Source of the DNA: Oscillospiraceae bacterium
Lineage (GTDB): Bacteria; Bacillota; Clostridia; Oscillospirales; Oscillospiraceae
Direction of reading: 5' to 3'
NCBI GenBank assembly: GCA_020025515.1
Contig: JAHHRZ010000003.1
Span: forward strand, 1 to 64,000
DNA: 64,000 nucleotides
Shown here: piece after piece, positions 15,965 through 24,850 of the stretch
Numbering within the stretch: the first letter of the stretch is position 1
Layout of the letters: every line of letters starts with the position of its first letter
The notes under the pieces: generated by a model
Told to the model about the DNA's origin: nothing
The model's input: the letters and a program-made list of their open reading frames with translations, nothing else
Database searches by the model: none
Translations under genes and position numbers: made by a program

Positions 15965-16885
15965 TCACAGTAATTTTCTCGGGTTTTGGGTGCGGTGATA
16001 TTCAAACAACCGGCAGGCGTCCATCTGGTTCTGAAAGCGTTTCTGAGCCTGTATGACGACACCTGTTAGGATAGATGGATCTTCGTCCCACATAGCAATT
16101 CCCCGGTTATAGGCAGCTCTGTGTTTATCATCAATGATGAATGGATCAATCCCATAGCGTAGACACTCTTTCATCAGAATCAGTCTGCCGACCCGTCCGT
16201 TGTAATCGGAAAAGGGGCGGATCTCTTCAAAGGCTACATGAAGGCTGAGAACACCATCCAGATTCAGCTTCAGCTTCTCATAGCCTCTGATCAGCCGGTC
16301 AAGTTCCAGAGAAATCCGTTCCGGCTTGGCGGCTCCGATTGCATGAGCCGTAGGTGGGCGCATCCGAAAGGCTCCGGCAACGATTCGGTTGGTTCGGTCT
16401 GCGTATGTACCATAGGTCAAATCACGGTGGATGTTTCGAATGTAATCCAAGCTCAAGGGTTTCATTACTGTGTCCAGAACACGGGAACAGGCGGCGAAAT
16501 GGTTGATTATCTCGATGATATCATCTACTTTTGTGTTTTCAAAATTATGACCCAGCTTGCCAGTCCGGTATAGATCCAGAACCTGCGTTCGGGTTAGGCG
16601 GTTGCTTGCCATCCGGCAGGAGCTGTACGCCAGATTCACCTGCAGATATTCATAAATACCGAAATGGTTGTTTCTGGCCTTTTGATACAGGATCTTTTTG
16701 ACCACATCCGGAAGCGGTGTTTCCTCAGCAGGAGGCGTTCCCGGCTTCTCGGCATCCTCTGGAATCAGCCAGCTACCGTCCTTTTGAATTACCTTTGGAA
16801 TTCTTCTATCCCGGCAGTATTTTCGTACCATTTGGATGGAAACACCCCATTTTTCAGAAGTTTCTTTTACAGTTAAGTATTTCAT
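15965..16885 (-). CDS. Fic-domain protein with N-terminal helix-turn-helix and altered catalytic motif
   Basis: I start at ATG 16885; 306 residues. The N-terminus (MKYLTVKETSEKWGVSIQMV, then RKYCRDRRIPKVIQKDGSWL) is a MerR/excisionase-like HTH. The Fic domain follows (~70-270). Fic AMP-transferases use HPFx[D/E]GNGRxxR; here residues 222-234 read IRPFSDYNGRVGR, so the catalytic His is Arg223 and the first Gly is Tyr. One transition (CAC to CGC) would explain His to Arg. The protein is otherwise intact, so it may be a recently inactivated AMPylase or have another role. It is the first gene of a Fic-tnpV-DUF6809-peptide operon. Confidence 0.8.
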   Translation of the reverse strand: MKYLTVKETSEKWGVSIQMVRKYCRDRRIPKVIQKDGSWLIPEDAEKPGTPPAEETPLPDVVKKILYQKARNNHFGIYEYLQVNLAYSSCRMASNRLTRTQVLDLYRTGKLGHNFENTKVDDIIEIINHFAACSRVLDTVMKPLSLDYIRNIHRDLTYGTYADRTNRIVAGAFRMRPPTAHAIGAAKPERISLELDRLIRGYEKLKLNLDGVLSLHVAFEEIRPFSDYNGRVGRLILMKECLRYGIDPFIIDDKHRAAYNRGIAMWDEDPSILTGVVIQAQKRFQNQMDACRLFEYHRTQNPRKLL

Positions 16886-17082
16886 GAAATTCAGTCCTTT
16901 CTCGGTCAGAATAAGGGGTTTCCACCCCCTGGAAACTTTGACCACATTTCTGACCACATCTACAGTGAAAACCTATGGAATGGACTGAAAATAATAGATA
17001 TTGGATGTTTGGAATTTACTTAATTTTTCGTGTTTTACGACACTTTTAAAGGATAAAAATATTTTTAGGAAGCGATGGCATT

Positions 17083-17119
17083 CAAGAGGTCAGCGGTTCG
17101 ATCCCGCTTATCTCCACCA
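17083..17119 (+). repeat. 3' end of a tRNA gene (T arm, acceptor, CCA): likely integration scar
   Basis: AGCGG-TTCGATC-CCGCT forms a perfect T arm, followed by TATCTCCACCA, the 3' acceptor strand with CCA. No 5' half of a tRNA lies upstream; the preceding bases are AT-rich and unrelated. This is the usual att remnant left when an element integrates in a tRNA 3' end. The isotype cannot be read from the fragment. Confidence 0.7.
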
Positions 17120-17211
17120 AACTTTGGTGTCCTGAGTATTCTTAGATGGCCTGCTTCATACGAAGCAGGTTTTTTCATGCCTGTTCCCTTTTTGGGAGCG
17201 GGCTTTTTGTT

Positions 17212-18098
17212 TTATGCGGTAATCGTCACAATATCCAGCCCTTCACAGAACTGCGTAAAGTCAATGTTGAAATCAATGTGCAACTTGTAGCCGCGGTATA
17301 CCTCTACCCGCTTTATCAAGTAGCTCACGATCATTTTCTTTGCCTCTATGCTGGCTGTGTCGTACATTTCTGCCCATGAGATGATGTCGTTATATTGCGT
17401 GTTCAGCGAGGCTATCACCGCTTGTCCTTCGTCATAGGCCGCTTGTGCTGCCTCCAAATTCTCCTGAAGCTCTCTGCATTTCGCTTCGGCCTCAGCAATC
17501 AGAGAGTTTAGCAGCTCTTTGAAAGAGCTACTCTCTCCACCGATGGTCTTGATGACTTCACCCTTTAGCGTTTCAATGTCTGCGGCAGCTTTGACATACT
17601 CGAATCGAACACTGTGGAGCAGGCTTTTCCGCTGCTCCATCTTCTCCTGGTAACGGGCGCTGACGATCTCGCTTTTGGGAATTGCTTACATGCGCTCAAA
17701 GATTTGGCGCACCAGCTTATCAATGATCCCGTCAAGGATATGGGCCGTGTAGCCCGTCTGCCCGTCACAGTCGGTTTGTTTGCGGGTTTTGCCGTAGCAG
17801 ATATACCGCACACGCTTTACCACTCAATTAGGGTCATCCTTGCAAGGATAAGCCTTTCTGTTGGTGGTGAGGGTCAGCCTCGACCTACAATGCCCACAAT
17901 ACACATTCCCGGCAAAAGCGAGTTGCCACAGGTATTCAGCGGGATATGGCGTTCCTGCTCGGCACTATTGGCCCGGGAAATGCGGATGTGTTGGGCGGCT
18001 TCAAACAGCTCTGGTAAAATGATTTGCAGATGGGGCAGCTCTTGGGAACGGCTTTCTCCGCACTGCAGATTTCCCCTTGTCCTGTGGGGAAATATCAA
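17212..18098 (-). pseudogene. Decayed large serine recombinase, C-terminal two thirds
   Basis: Pieces of one recombinase lie in several minus-strand frames: LPHLQIILPELFEAAQ and RANSAEQERHIPLNT; the zinc ribbon NVYCGHCRSRLTLTTNRKAY and RVRYICYGKTRKQTDCDGQT; HILDGIIDKLVRQIFERM; and the coiled-coil tail (17212-17640, MEQRKSLLHSVRF to TQFCEGLDIVTITA). In-frame stops (after CKDDPN and after FERM) and at least one frameshift separate them. The N-terminal catalytic domain is absent. It is the remains of a Tn4451/ICE-type integrase. Confidence 0.8.
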
Positions 18099-18138
18099 AA
18101 GGCGGCTCGCACAGGTGCCGCCCTTTGAGCTTTCTCCA

Positions 18139-18161
18139 CTTCGGGCCGATATGGCCCGAGG
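18139..18161. repeat. Palindromic repeat, copy 1 of 3
   Basis: CTTCGGGCC-GATAT-GGCCCGAGG: a 9-bp stem with a 5-nt loop. Related copies lie at 18809 and 19378. Confidence 0.7.
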
Positions 18162-18185
18162 TCAGTACGGACTGGAGTGGAACTT

Positions 18186-18365
18186 CTATTTGGCGTCCTC
18201 CACACTGTTGAGATCAAAGACTTCATAAAGCTGTCCCACAACACGACGAATATCCTTCTTTGAAAAGCCGCAGTCCTCCATTGCCATGATGACATAGCCG
18301 CGGCAGGCGTCGTTGCTCCATTCATCCGGCTCAAAACCGGGAAACATCCCAAAAGCATTTTCCAT
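18186..18365 (-). CDS. Small mobile-element protein of unknown function
   Basis: ATG at 18365 follows AAAGGAGTTTCTT; 59 residues with MENAFGMFPGFEPDEW, CRGYVIMAMEDCGFSKKDI and VVGQLYEVFDLNSVEDAK. The composition and strong ribosome site support a real gene. It lies between the recombinase remains and the sigma-factor gene in a typical integrative-element context. I recognise no function. Confidence 0.6.
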   Translation of the reverse strand: MENAFGMFPGFEPDEWSNDACRGYVIMAMEDCGFSKKDIRRVVGQLYEVFDLNSVEDAK

Positions 18366-18866
18366 AAGAAACTCCTTTGAGAAAAAGATGGGGAGCCCAG
18401 CTGGATTGGTTGGCCTATCATCAGACAGCATTGCCGAAGGGCTCCCCACAGGTTTTTACTACATTACAGACACATCGGACGGGCATAGACTTTCTGCCCC
18501 ATAGTATTTCAACTCTCCCCATTCTGATGGCAAGGCGTTCTCATTGCCTGCGACGGCTCACGGCTTGCAAGGCCGCTTCAACGCTCGGACTGTGACAAAT
18601 GCAAAAATGCAAGTATCCGGGTTATGTGCTTGCTCCGGTGGCGCCAGCCTTGCCCCACCTATGGTATGAGCCTGATCGCTCGCTCTGTTTTATAGAAACT
18701 GTAATCTCCAAACGCAGAGGTCATGGTGGGCCTGTCACACAGCGCATTTCCCTTCGTATCCGGGTGCCTTTTTATTCACTTTTCGATTGCCATGAGGGCT
18801 TGTCCGAACCTCGGGCCACCTTGCCCCGAAGTGTTTTGCCTCTCATAAGTCATTTCATTTTTTGGC
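18366..18866. other. Non-coding mobile-element stretch
   Basis: About 500 bp without a convincing gene. It contains the second palindromic repeat. Short plus-strand frames here lack ribosome sites and family features. Confidence 0.5.
18809..18831. repeat. Palindromic repeat, copy 2 of 3
   Basis: CCTCGGGCC-ACCTT-GCCCCGAAG, the same stem-loop design as copy 1 with compensating and single changes. Confidence 0.7.
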
Positions 18867-19304
18867 CTAAATCGGTACACCTAACAGAGATTTGTTCAAA
18901 ATTTTTTCCAAGTGCCGCAGCCCGCGCTCGATTGCCATACGGACTACTTTCTCATGGGCCCCTTCTGCCCGGGCAATATCCTGTTTCGTCATTCCATGAA
19001 TGAAGTGGGCGTAAATCCGTTTGGCCTGTTTGGCCGGCAGGTTGGCAATAGCAGCATAAAGCTCCTGCATGGTAACTTTTCGCTCGTACAGCTCATGGGG
19101 TGAAAGTGTAACAAAGACAGCCTCATGCTCCAGCCCATCGTCCCGATCAAGGGAATAGTAGGCTTTATGGCGGTATATACGCAGCCGATAGGCAGATTCC
19201 TTCCGGTCAAATTCTTTGAACATTTCAGTAACTTCGTCTGATACTTCCATGAAGCAATCCGATGTATATAACGGGTAATAGTCCCGCAGATTGATAATAG
19301 CCAT
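18867..19304 (-). CDS. Short sigma-70-like factor of an integrative element
   Basis: ATG 19304 follows GGAGGTCAAT; 145 residues. It has an N-terminal segment (MAIINLRDYYPLYTSDCFME), the basic SAYRLRIYRHKAYYSLDRDD, and a C-terminal region 4-like HTH (LPAKQAKRIYAHFIHGMTKQ followed by DIARAEGAHEKVVRMAIERG). This is the layout of the short sigma-70-family proteins encoded on Tn916-like and clostridial conjugative elements. Region 2 is poorly developed, so it may act more as a regulator than as a full sigma factor. Confidence 0.8.
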   Translation of the reverse strand: MAIINLRDYYPLYTSDCFMEVSDEVTEMFKEFDRKESAYRLRIYRHKAYYSLDRDDGLEHEAVFVTLSPHELYERKVTMQELYAAIANLPAKQAKRIYAHFIHGMTKQDIARAEGAHEKVVRMAIERGLRHLEKILNKSLLGVPI

Positions 19305-19377
19305 ATTGACCTCCATTTCGGTTGGTGGTTGACGAGTGACCGAAACGAAGGCGGCGGTGATCGGCACCGGGAAATGA

Positions 19378-19400
19378 CTTCGGGCCAACATGACCCGAAG
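19378..19400. repeat. Palindromic repeat, copy 3 of 3
   Basis: CTTCGGGCC-AACAT-GACCCGAAG, just upstream of the sigma-factor gene start region. Confidence 0.7.
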
Positions 19401-19576
19401 CAGTCCCATAAGAACGCAAAAGCGCCCGGGTGGCATAAGACCACTCGAGCACATGAAATAAAATGATAGTTAAGGTTCTAAAAAGTTTCATGTCCATAGC
19501 CGGAATAACCCGGAGGCGGGGCTATGATTTTTTTAGTTGGTGCAGGTCATGGGTGCTGTGAAAAAAGGAAAAAATA

Positions 19577-19611
19577 GACACGGCGGCAATCCTCCTTATA
19601 TGCCGCCGTTT
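19577..19611. terminator. Hairpin between the sigma-factor gene and the decayed ABC transporter
   Basis: ACGGCGGCA and TGCCGCCGT form a 9-bp stem with a TTT tail on the plus strand. Confidence 0.5.
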
Positions 19612-19704
19612 CATAGGCGCGTGAAAATGTGTCTGCTTTACGACGGCTTTTTTTCTTTTGCCGTCGTGCGGCAGAGTATAAGGGATAGATTGTTTTTATA
19701 TGTC

Positions 19705-21256
19705 TTATACCCTTTGACGAAATGTATCAGTTGAATATTTCCTAACCCCAAATATGGCAATAAAGTAGTATAGAACACACATTTCTATCGAAATTACACC
19801 GAGAAATATAGAAGATGTTTTTATCTTTATAATCCTTAGAAAGATAAAAAAGGGTGCAATTTCAAGAATACGATAATCGCCACTTTTCACCTTTGTTCCA
19901 GAAGTATAGGGTTGTAACAGATAGTACATCAGCAGATAGTGTATGGAGGAAAATGCGCTTAAACACGTTGTCAACAAAATCCATAAGATGTAGTCTGTCA
20001 CTTTTCCAATGCCATTGGCGTACATTATAACGCCCAAGCCCATTCCAATCGACAACGCTGGCAGTATATTTATTTTGATAAGTTCACGCAATCGTATAAT
20101 GAATAATTTGAAAACGAGGTCAGCTTTCTTGAAAAAGTTGTAGTTCAATAAGCTATAATCGCAGTTCATATACAAAACCTCTGTGAAATTTCCGCCTCTA
20201 TTTACCAGATACATCATAAAAAACAGGAATGATGGCGACCACTTCGACAGCACCGATTGCATTTTTGACGGACACAAGTAGCTTATAATCAATAATATAA
20301 CTGTTAATGCCATACAGACTAAAGCAATTTGGTTTGAAGATTTCCACAAAACTTTCCTGTGCCGTTTTATAAATAGCGAATTTAGATAGTCTGCACCTTT
20401 TTTACTGCTGTATATGTTCGGCTCAAAAGATATTGTCTGTTCGGCGCGATTATATTCACTCGGCGTCGCTGAGCATCTTTCCTGCGACAAAATTTGTCGG
20501 TACAAGGAATGATAAAGACGAAAAGAACAGACTTTATAAACTGAAAGGAAACTTCCCACGATAGCAAATGCCATAAGTATTGTACTTAACTCAATAGGCA
20601 AAATAACCCCTAAAAGGGGAAGGCCATAGGCACAAAGCAATAATAAAAATATCAATCCCCCAATTATATAATTTATCTTATCTTCGTTCGGGGCATTTCC
20701 TGTATGCTCATAATATTTCAAAAGGATCGCTACGACATCCAGCTTTAGGCCAACCACAAAAAAGGAATTAGTAGAGATTGCAGAATCGGAAGTCCTATCA
20801 AGTAACTTGATAAAGCTCCCATTGCGGCAAATCCAATAAACGTTTTCAAAATATAGTAACTGTAATTACTCACAGCATAGTATCGGCTGTCCATCCGCAA
20901 GAGCATAAGTGCATAATACTTATCTTTTTTTCGGCTTAAAAATGTAGGTTTTGTAAATGAACCAAGAACCGTTAAGAAAACAAATATATGAAAAATAATT
21001 GCGGTTTAGCAACTGCCGGATAAAAGGAAATTGCCCATAGAAACATTGCTCCAAAATAAATCAGTTTCACGGCAAATGTGGATATAATTTCCCAAAGAAC
21101 AGATAATACATTCGCAAAACGCTTTACCTTGTAAGAGCCATAAAAATCGTCAGGTAAAAAATGCTTGATGATAGGAGTCTATTTGATCGCATACATAATG
21201 CAGTTGACCTGATATGTGTTTTTCAAGAAGAGGGACGTCACTAAAGTTTTTATCAT
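19705..21256 (-). pseudogene. Decayed ABC transporter permease
   Basis: The gene began at ATG 21256 behind GGGAGGGAACAG (MIKTLVTSLFLKNTYQVNCI), is cut by TAG at codon 28, continues in the same frame to about 20990, then shifts frame (VFLTVLGSFTKPTFLSRKK) and runs open to 19705. Reassembled it is ~515 residues with many hydrophobic segments (for example YIIGGLIFLLLLCAYGLPLL and LVCMALTVILLIISYLC). It is paired with the ATP-binding gene just upstream. Exported substrate unknown. The stop and the frameshift make it a pseudogene unless the sequence is wrong. Confidence 0.75.
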
Positions 21257-21288
21257 TCTGTTCCCTCCCTAAGAGCGGATATAATCTT

Positions 21289-21956
21289 CTATTTGAAAGC
21301 CTCACCATTCAGATCAGATAATTCCAAATGCTCCAGTAATCCATGATTTAGTAAGACAATCTCATCACATAAATTTAAAGCCAAATCCATAATGTGCGTT
21401 GAAAGTATTATGATAGAATGCTGTTTTACCGTGCATAGAAGTTGTTTCATTTCTTCTGCGACAACAACATCCAGCGCAGTAAGAGGTTCATCTAATAACA
21501 GAACAGGGAGGCAAACGATCATATTCACAAGCAGTTGCATTTTGTTTTTCATGCCATGTGAGTAATCTTTGAGCAGTTTATCCCTATCTGCTAAATCAAT
21601 CACTATTTCCTCGAAATATTCAGCTACTGTCTTTAGGTTAGATATATTCGCTACGTTAATATCTAAAAAAACTTCAGAAATTTACGCCCTGTCAGAAATG
21701 CTGGTACAGTAGGAGCAGAGAGTACATATCCTATATCATCGGGTTGTATAGGTCTTTTCTGATTGCTCGAAAGTAAATATAATTTGCCGCTGTCCCGTTT
21801 TATATCGCCGTTTAAGCAGTTAAAAAAGGTTGTTTTACCGGCTCCATTGCGCCCAAGCAGCCCGTAGATTTTCCCACTTGAAAATGTAAAACGTATATTC
21901 TGTAAGACCTGCTTTTCCCCAAACGCTTTTGATAGATATTCAATCACTAATTCCAT
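21289..21956 (-). pseudogene. ABC transporter ATP-binding protein with a one-base frameshift
   Basis: ATG 21956 follows AAGGAGGATATAC. The first half contains GLLGRNGAGKTTFFNCLNG (Walker A) and ends ...GRKFLKFF. The second frame starts with DINVANISNLKTVAEYFEE and contains the degenerate signature YSHGMKNKMQLLVNM, the Walker B VLLLDEPLTALD and STHIMDLAL. One extra T in the poly-T run (plus-strand A7 at 21665-21671) rejoins both halves. With the permease downstream this was a two-gene exporter of the GntR/antimicrobial-peptide type. Confidence 0.8.
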
Positions 21957-22005
21957 GTATATCCTCCTTACTACGGCTCTTTTTCAAAGTGGCTCTTTCT
22001 GATAA

Positions 22006-22194
22006 TCAAGTAATCGTAAACAAGACGAACAGCAAGACAAAGGGAAGAACTGTACGAACGGAAATTTCCCACTTCATGTACCAGATCAGAGCTCCTCCCG
22101 AAATAATTGTCAAGACCGGCATAATACTACTGAGCCATGTAACTTTTCTCGAACTCAGCCCCTTTTGGATTAAGAACAGAACAACAGCAGCCAC
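22006..22194 (-). pseudogene. Fragment of a membrane-protein gene cut by the IS66 end
   Basis: The frame encodes VLFLIQKGLSSRKVTWLSSI, then MPVLTIISGGALIWYMKW and a hydrophobic tail, i.e. two membrane helices, in the same direction as the decayed ABC genes. A stop codon and the IS66 left end (22218) remove the start. It was probably the third gene of the transporter operon. Confidence 0.5.
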
Positions 22195-22280
22195 TACTCA
22201 AATAAAGGTTTTTACAAGTAAACGTAAAACCTGACAGCGTATAAAAATTGGCGTGGCTCCCGGCGGGGGTCACGCCTTGC

Positions 22281-23300
22281 TTATTTCGTTTTGCATTCAG
22301 CCGGTGCCTTCCAGGGCGGCAGGGACGGGATGACATGCGGATCTGTGAGGTCTGCGGTATTAGCTTCCTTTATCAGCCAGGTCAGATAGCGGTACGGATC
22401 CAGATGGTTCTCAATCGCAGTCTGGATCATAGTAAAGATCACGGCACTGCCCTTGGCTCCACCAGGGGCAGTGGCAAACAGGAAGTTCTCTCAGTCAATG
22501 ACAAAAGGCTTAATACTGCACTCCGCACGGTTATTGCTAAGCTCCAGCCTGCCGTCCTTCAGGTAGTTGGTCAGGTACGGCCACTGCTCCTTCAAGTAAG
22601 TCAGAGCCTTTCCGAATGCGGACTTGGGTGCTGCATTTCTCGCATTTGCCCATGCCAAGGGAGCGTCTAAAACAGGTTTTGCCTGCTCCAGCCGCTGTTT
22701 AAACCGCTGTTCCGGTGGCTCCGCTTCCAGACTTTTCTCAATCTCAAAGAGCAGCGTACAATACGCCAGTCCCTGTGCGGCGGAGCTGTTTTTCGCTTTG
22801 CCTTTGGGTAGAGACTTCATAGCTTCGTCAAACTTCCGACGAAGATGTGTCCAGCACCCAACCACCGCAATATTTTCCAGGAGATTGTGGTAGCTGGCAT
22901 AGCCATCTGTATGGAGATATCCGTGGAATCCCTCCAGAAATTCCTTGGATGGGCAGCACCTCTGCCCGGCTGGTACTCATACATGACAATGGGCCGGTCA
23001 GTATCGCCGCTGGTCCGGTAAAGCCACATATAGCTCTTGCTCTGAGGTTCCTTTCCGGGTTCATGAAGCACCTGCAGGGTGGTTTCATCCGCATGGAGAA
23101 CATCCCGTTTCAAAAGCTCCCTATGCAGATGCTCATACACCGGCTCCAGATAAAGCTCGGACGCCTTCAGAATCCAGTTGGACATGGTCTGTCTGCTCAG
23201 AGGGATACCCTGCCGCTTCAGCTCCTGTTCCTGCCGGTACAGCGGAGAGCCCATGACAAAACTTCTGTGTCGCAAGGTGAATTGCTGCGTTAGCAGCAAG
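22281..23300 (-). pseudogene. tnpC: IS66 transposase tnpC, truncated and frameshifted
   Basis: DDE transposase pieces in two frames: QEQELKRQGIPLSRQTMSNW and LHADETTLQVLHEPGKEPQS; then GCWTHLRRKFDEAMKSLPKG and LSNNRAECSIKPFVID; after a TGA (at 22488-22490) ENFLFATAPGGAKGSAVIFT to the end. A one-base loss near 22942 shifts the frame. The N-terminal third is missing: the sequence jumps from the tnpB 3' end straight into the middle of tnpC, so a deletion joined them near 23300. Confidence 0.85.
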
Positions 23301-23589
23301 AGAAGGTCCCCTGGGGGATGATGTAGGAAACAGCCTCAGGAGTAGCAAAGCTGCCGGGGAAAGATCCGGACTCCAGCCGTTTGTATAGAAGGACAAAACC
23401 ATTGCCTTCCCAGTAAAGCGCCTTGATCCGATCCCGGCGTCTGCCACAGAATAGGAACAGGGTATTGGTAAATGGATCCAGGACAAAGGCCTCCTGCACC
23501 ATAGAGGAAAGACCATCTATTCCACGGCGCAAATCTGTGTAGCCACAGGCAATGTACACCTTGTCAGCTCCGGTAAAATCACTCAGCAT
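23290..23589 (-). CDS. tnpB: IS66 accessory protein TnpB, C-terminally truncated
   Basis: A 99-residue protein with the TnpB pattern VYIACGYTDLRRGIDGLSSM, LFLFCGRRRDRIKALYWEGN and GFVLLYKRLESGSF. The normal C-terminus after TPEAV is lost at the deletion junction with tnpC. It overlaps the end of tnpA. Confidence 0.85.
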   Translation of the reverse strand: MLSDFTGADKVYIACGYTDLRRGIDGLSSMVQEAFVLDPFTNTLFLFCGRRRDRIKALYWEGNGFVLLYKRLESGSFPGSFATPEAVSYIIPQGTFSCC

Positions 23590-23912
23590 GACTTTAGAAA
23601 ACGGAGTACCATGCCAACAGTCTCCGCATCTGCACCGCTGTGGATGTCTGCTTCCGTTCCGGCGATCCGGACGGTAACGGCTATATCTGAGGAATGTCGG
23701 GGCATTGGTGTGATATCTGCAAAGCCAGACTGCTGCTGAGCCCTGGCCATTTCAAACAGCTTTTTCTGCCATTTGTAGAAGGTTCCCTCGCAAATATTAC
23801 GCTCCCGGCACCAGGCTTTTACCCCTTGTCCGCTGTCCCGGCAGGCTAAGATTCGCTCTGCCCAGAGAGCCAGTTTATTCTACTGATTGGGTGTTTGTAA
23901 TTCTCTGCTCAT
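23583..23912 (-). pseudogene. tnpA: IS66 TnpA with an early stop codon
   Basis: ATG at 23912 encodes MSRELQTPNQ, then TAG, then LALWAERILACRDSGQGVKA and CRERNICEGTFYKWQKKLFE, the HTH of IS66 OrfA. The stop at codon 11 kills normal translation. The 3' end overlaps the tnpB start. Confidence 0.8.
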
Positions 23913-24076
23913 GAAAATACCTCCATATTCCGAACTCAACGAAACTGCCATAGACTCTATGCAAGTCTCGTTGGCTACCCGCTACTATTGTCAAGGCCGG
24001 AATGTAATTGACCTAAAAGGCTGGGAGAAGTTGACCCAATCGCCGACATTACATACGCCGGAATTCTTACAGCCGG

Positions 24077-24820
24077 TTACGGTTCGGCCGGGATCTCGGT
24101 CGGTGGAGCTGTCTGGATTCCAGCTTTCAGACGGTCTCGGAGGCGGTAGGTTTCCTCCCGGATGTTAATGACATGGGCATGGTGCAGCAGCCTGTCAAGC
24201 AAGGCTGTTGCCAGCACCGTGTCACACAGCAGCTCTCCCCAACCGCTGAAATACTTGTTGCTGGTCAGGATTACACTGCCATGCTCATATCGCTCGGAGA
24301 TCAGACGGAAGAATAGCTCTGCCTCCTGGTGGTTCAGCTGAGAATAGCCAATTTCGTCAATCACCAGAACTGCCGGTCGGAGATACACCCGCCATCTGCG
24401 GTCCAGGCGTCCCTGAGACTGGGCCTTTTTCAGATCTTCAATGAGGTAAGACAAGGTGGTGTAGTAAACAACCTTTCCAGACTCCAGGGCTTTCAGTGCC
24501 AGGCCAACAGCCAGATGGGTCTTGCCTACGCCGGGTGATCCCAGAAAGATCACATTCTCTGCTCGCTCCACAAAGGCCAGATTGGCCAGTTCTGCGATCT
24601 GTTTCCGGTCAATGCTGGGCTGGAAATCGAAATCAAAGTCCTCCAGCTGTTTCCGGTGGGGAAGCCTGGACAGTTTCATCCGGGTCTCTTGACTTTTTCG
24701 CCTGCGCTCGGTCTGTTCTGCAGTCAGCAGACGGTCCAAAAACTGGACATAAGTCAGATCCTCGTGGACTGACTGCTCCAGATATGCATCCAGAAGCTGC
24801 GTTGCAGTATTCAGTCCCAT
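24077..24820 (-). CDS. istB: IS21-family helper ATPase IstB
   Basis: A 247-residue AAA+ ATPase: MGLNTATQLLDAYLEQS at the N-terminus, VIFLGSPGVGKTHLAVGL (Walker A), VLVIDEIGYSQLNHQEAELF (Walker B and sensor region), SVILTSNKYFSGWGE. IstB assembles on DNA and directs the IstA transposase. The usual N-terminal MVDLEHAR piece is present upstream but in another frame, so either translation starts at MGLN or a single-base change removed ~15 residues. Confidence 0.9.
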   Translation of the reverse strand: MGLNTATQLLDAYLEQSVHEDLTYVQFLDRLLTAEQTERRRKSQETRMKLSRLPHRKQLEDFDFDFQPSIDRKQIAELANLAFVERAENVIFLGSPGVGKTHLAVGLALKALESGKVVYYTTLSYLIEDLKKAQSQGRLDRRWRVYLRPAVLVIDEIGYSQLNHQEAELFFRLISERYEHGSVILTSNKYFSGWGELLCDTVLATALLDRLLHHAHVINIREETYRLRDRLKAGIQTAPPTEIPAEP

Positions 24821-24850
24821 TTCCTCCAGGAGGCTCTGGCGTGTTCTAAA

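Noticed and set aside
17075..17290. ORF starting MAFKRSAVRSRLSPP
   Set aside because: This is a classic translation artefact of a tRNA 3' end, here the att fragment.
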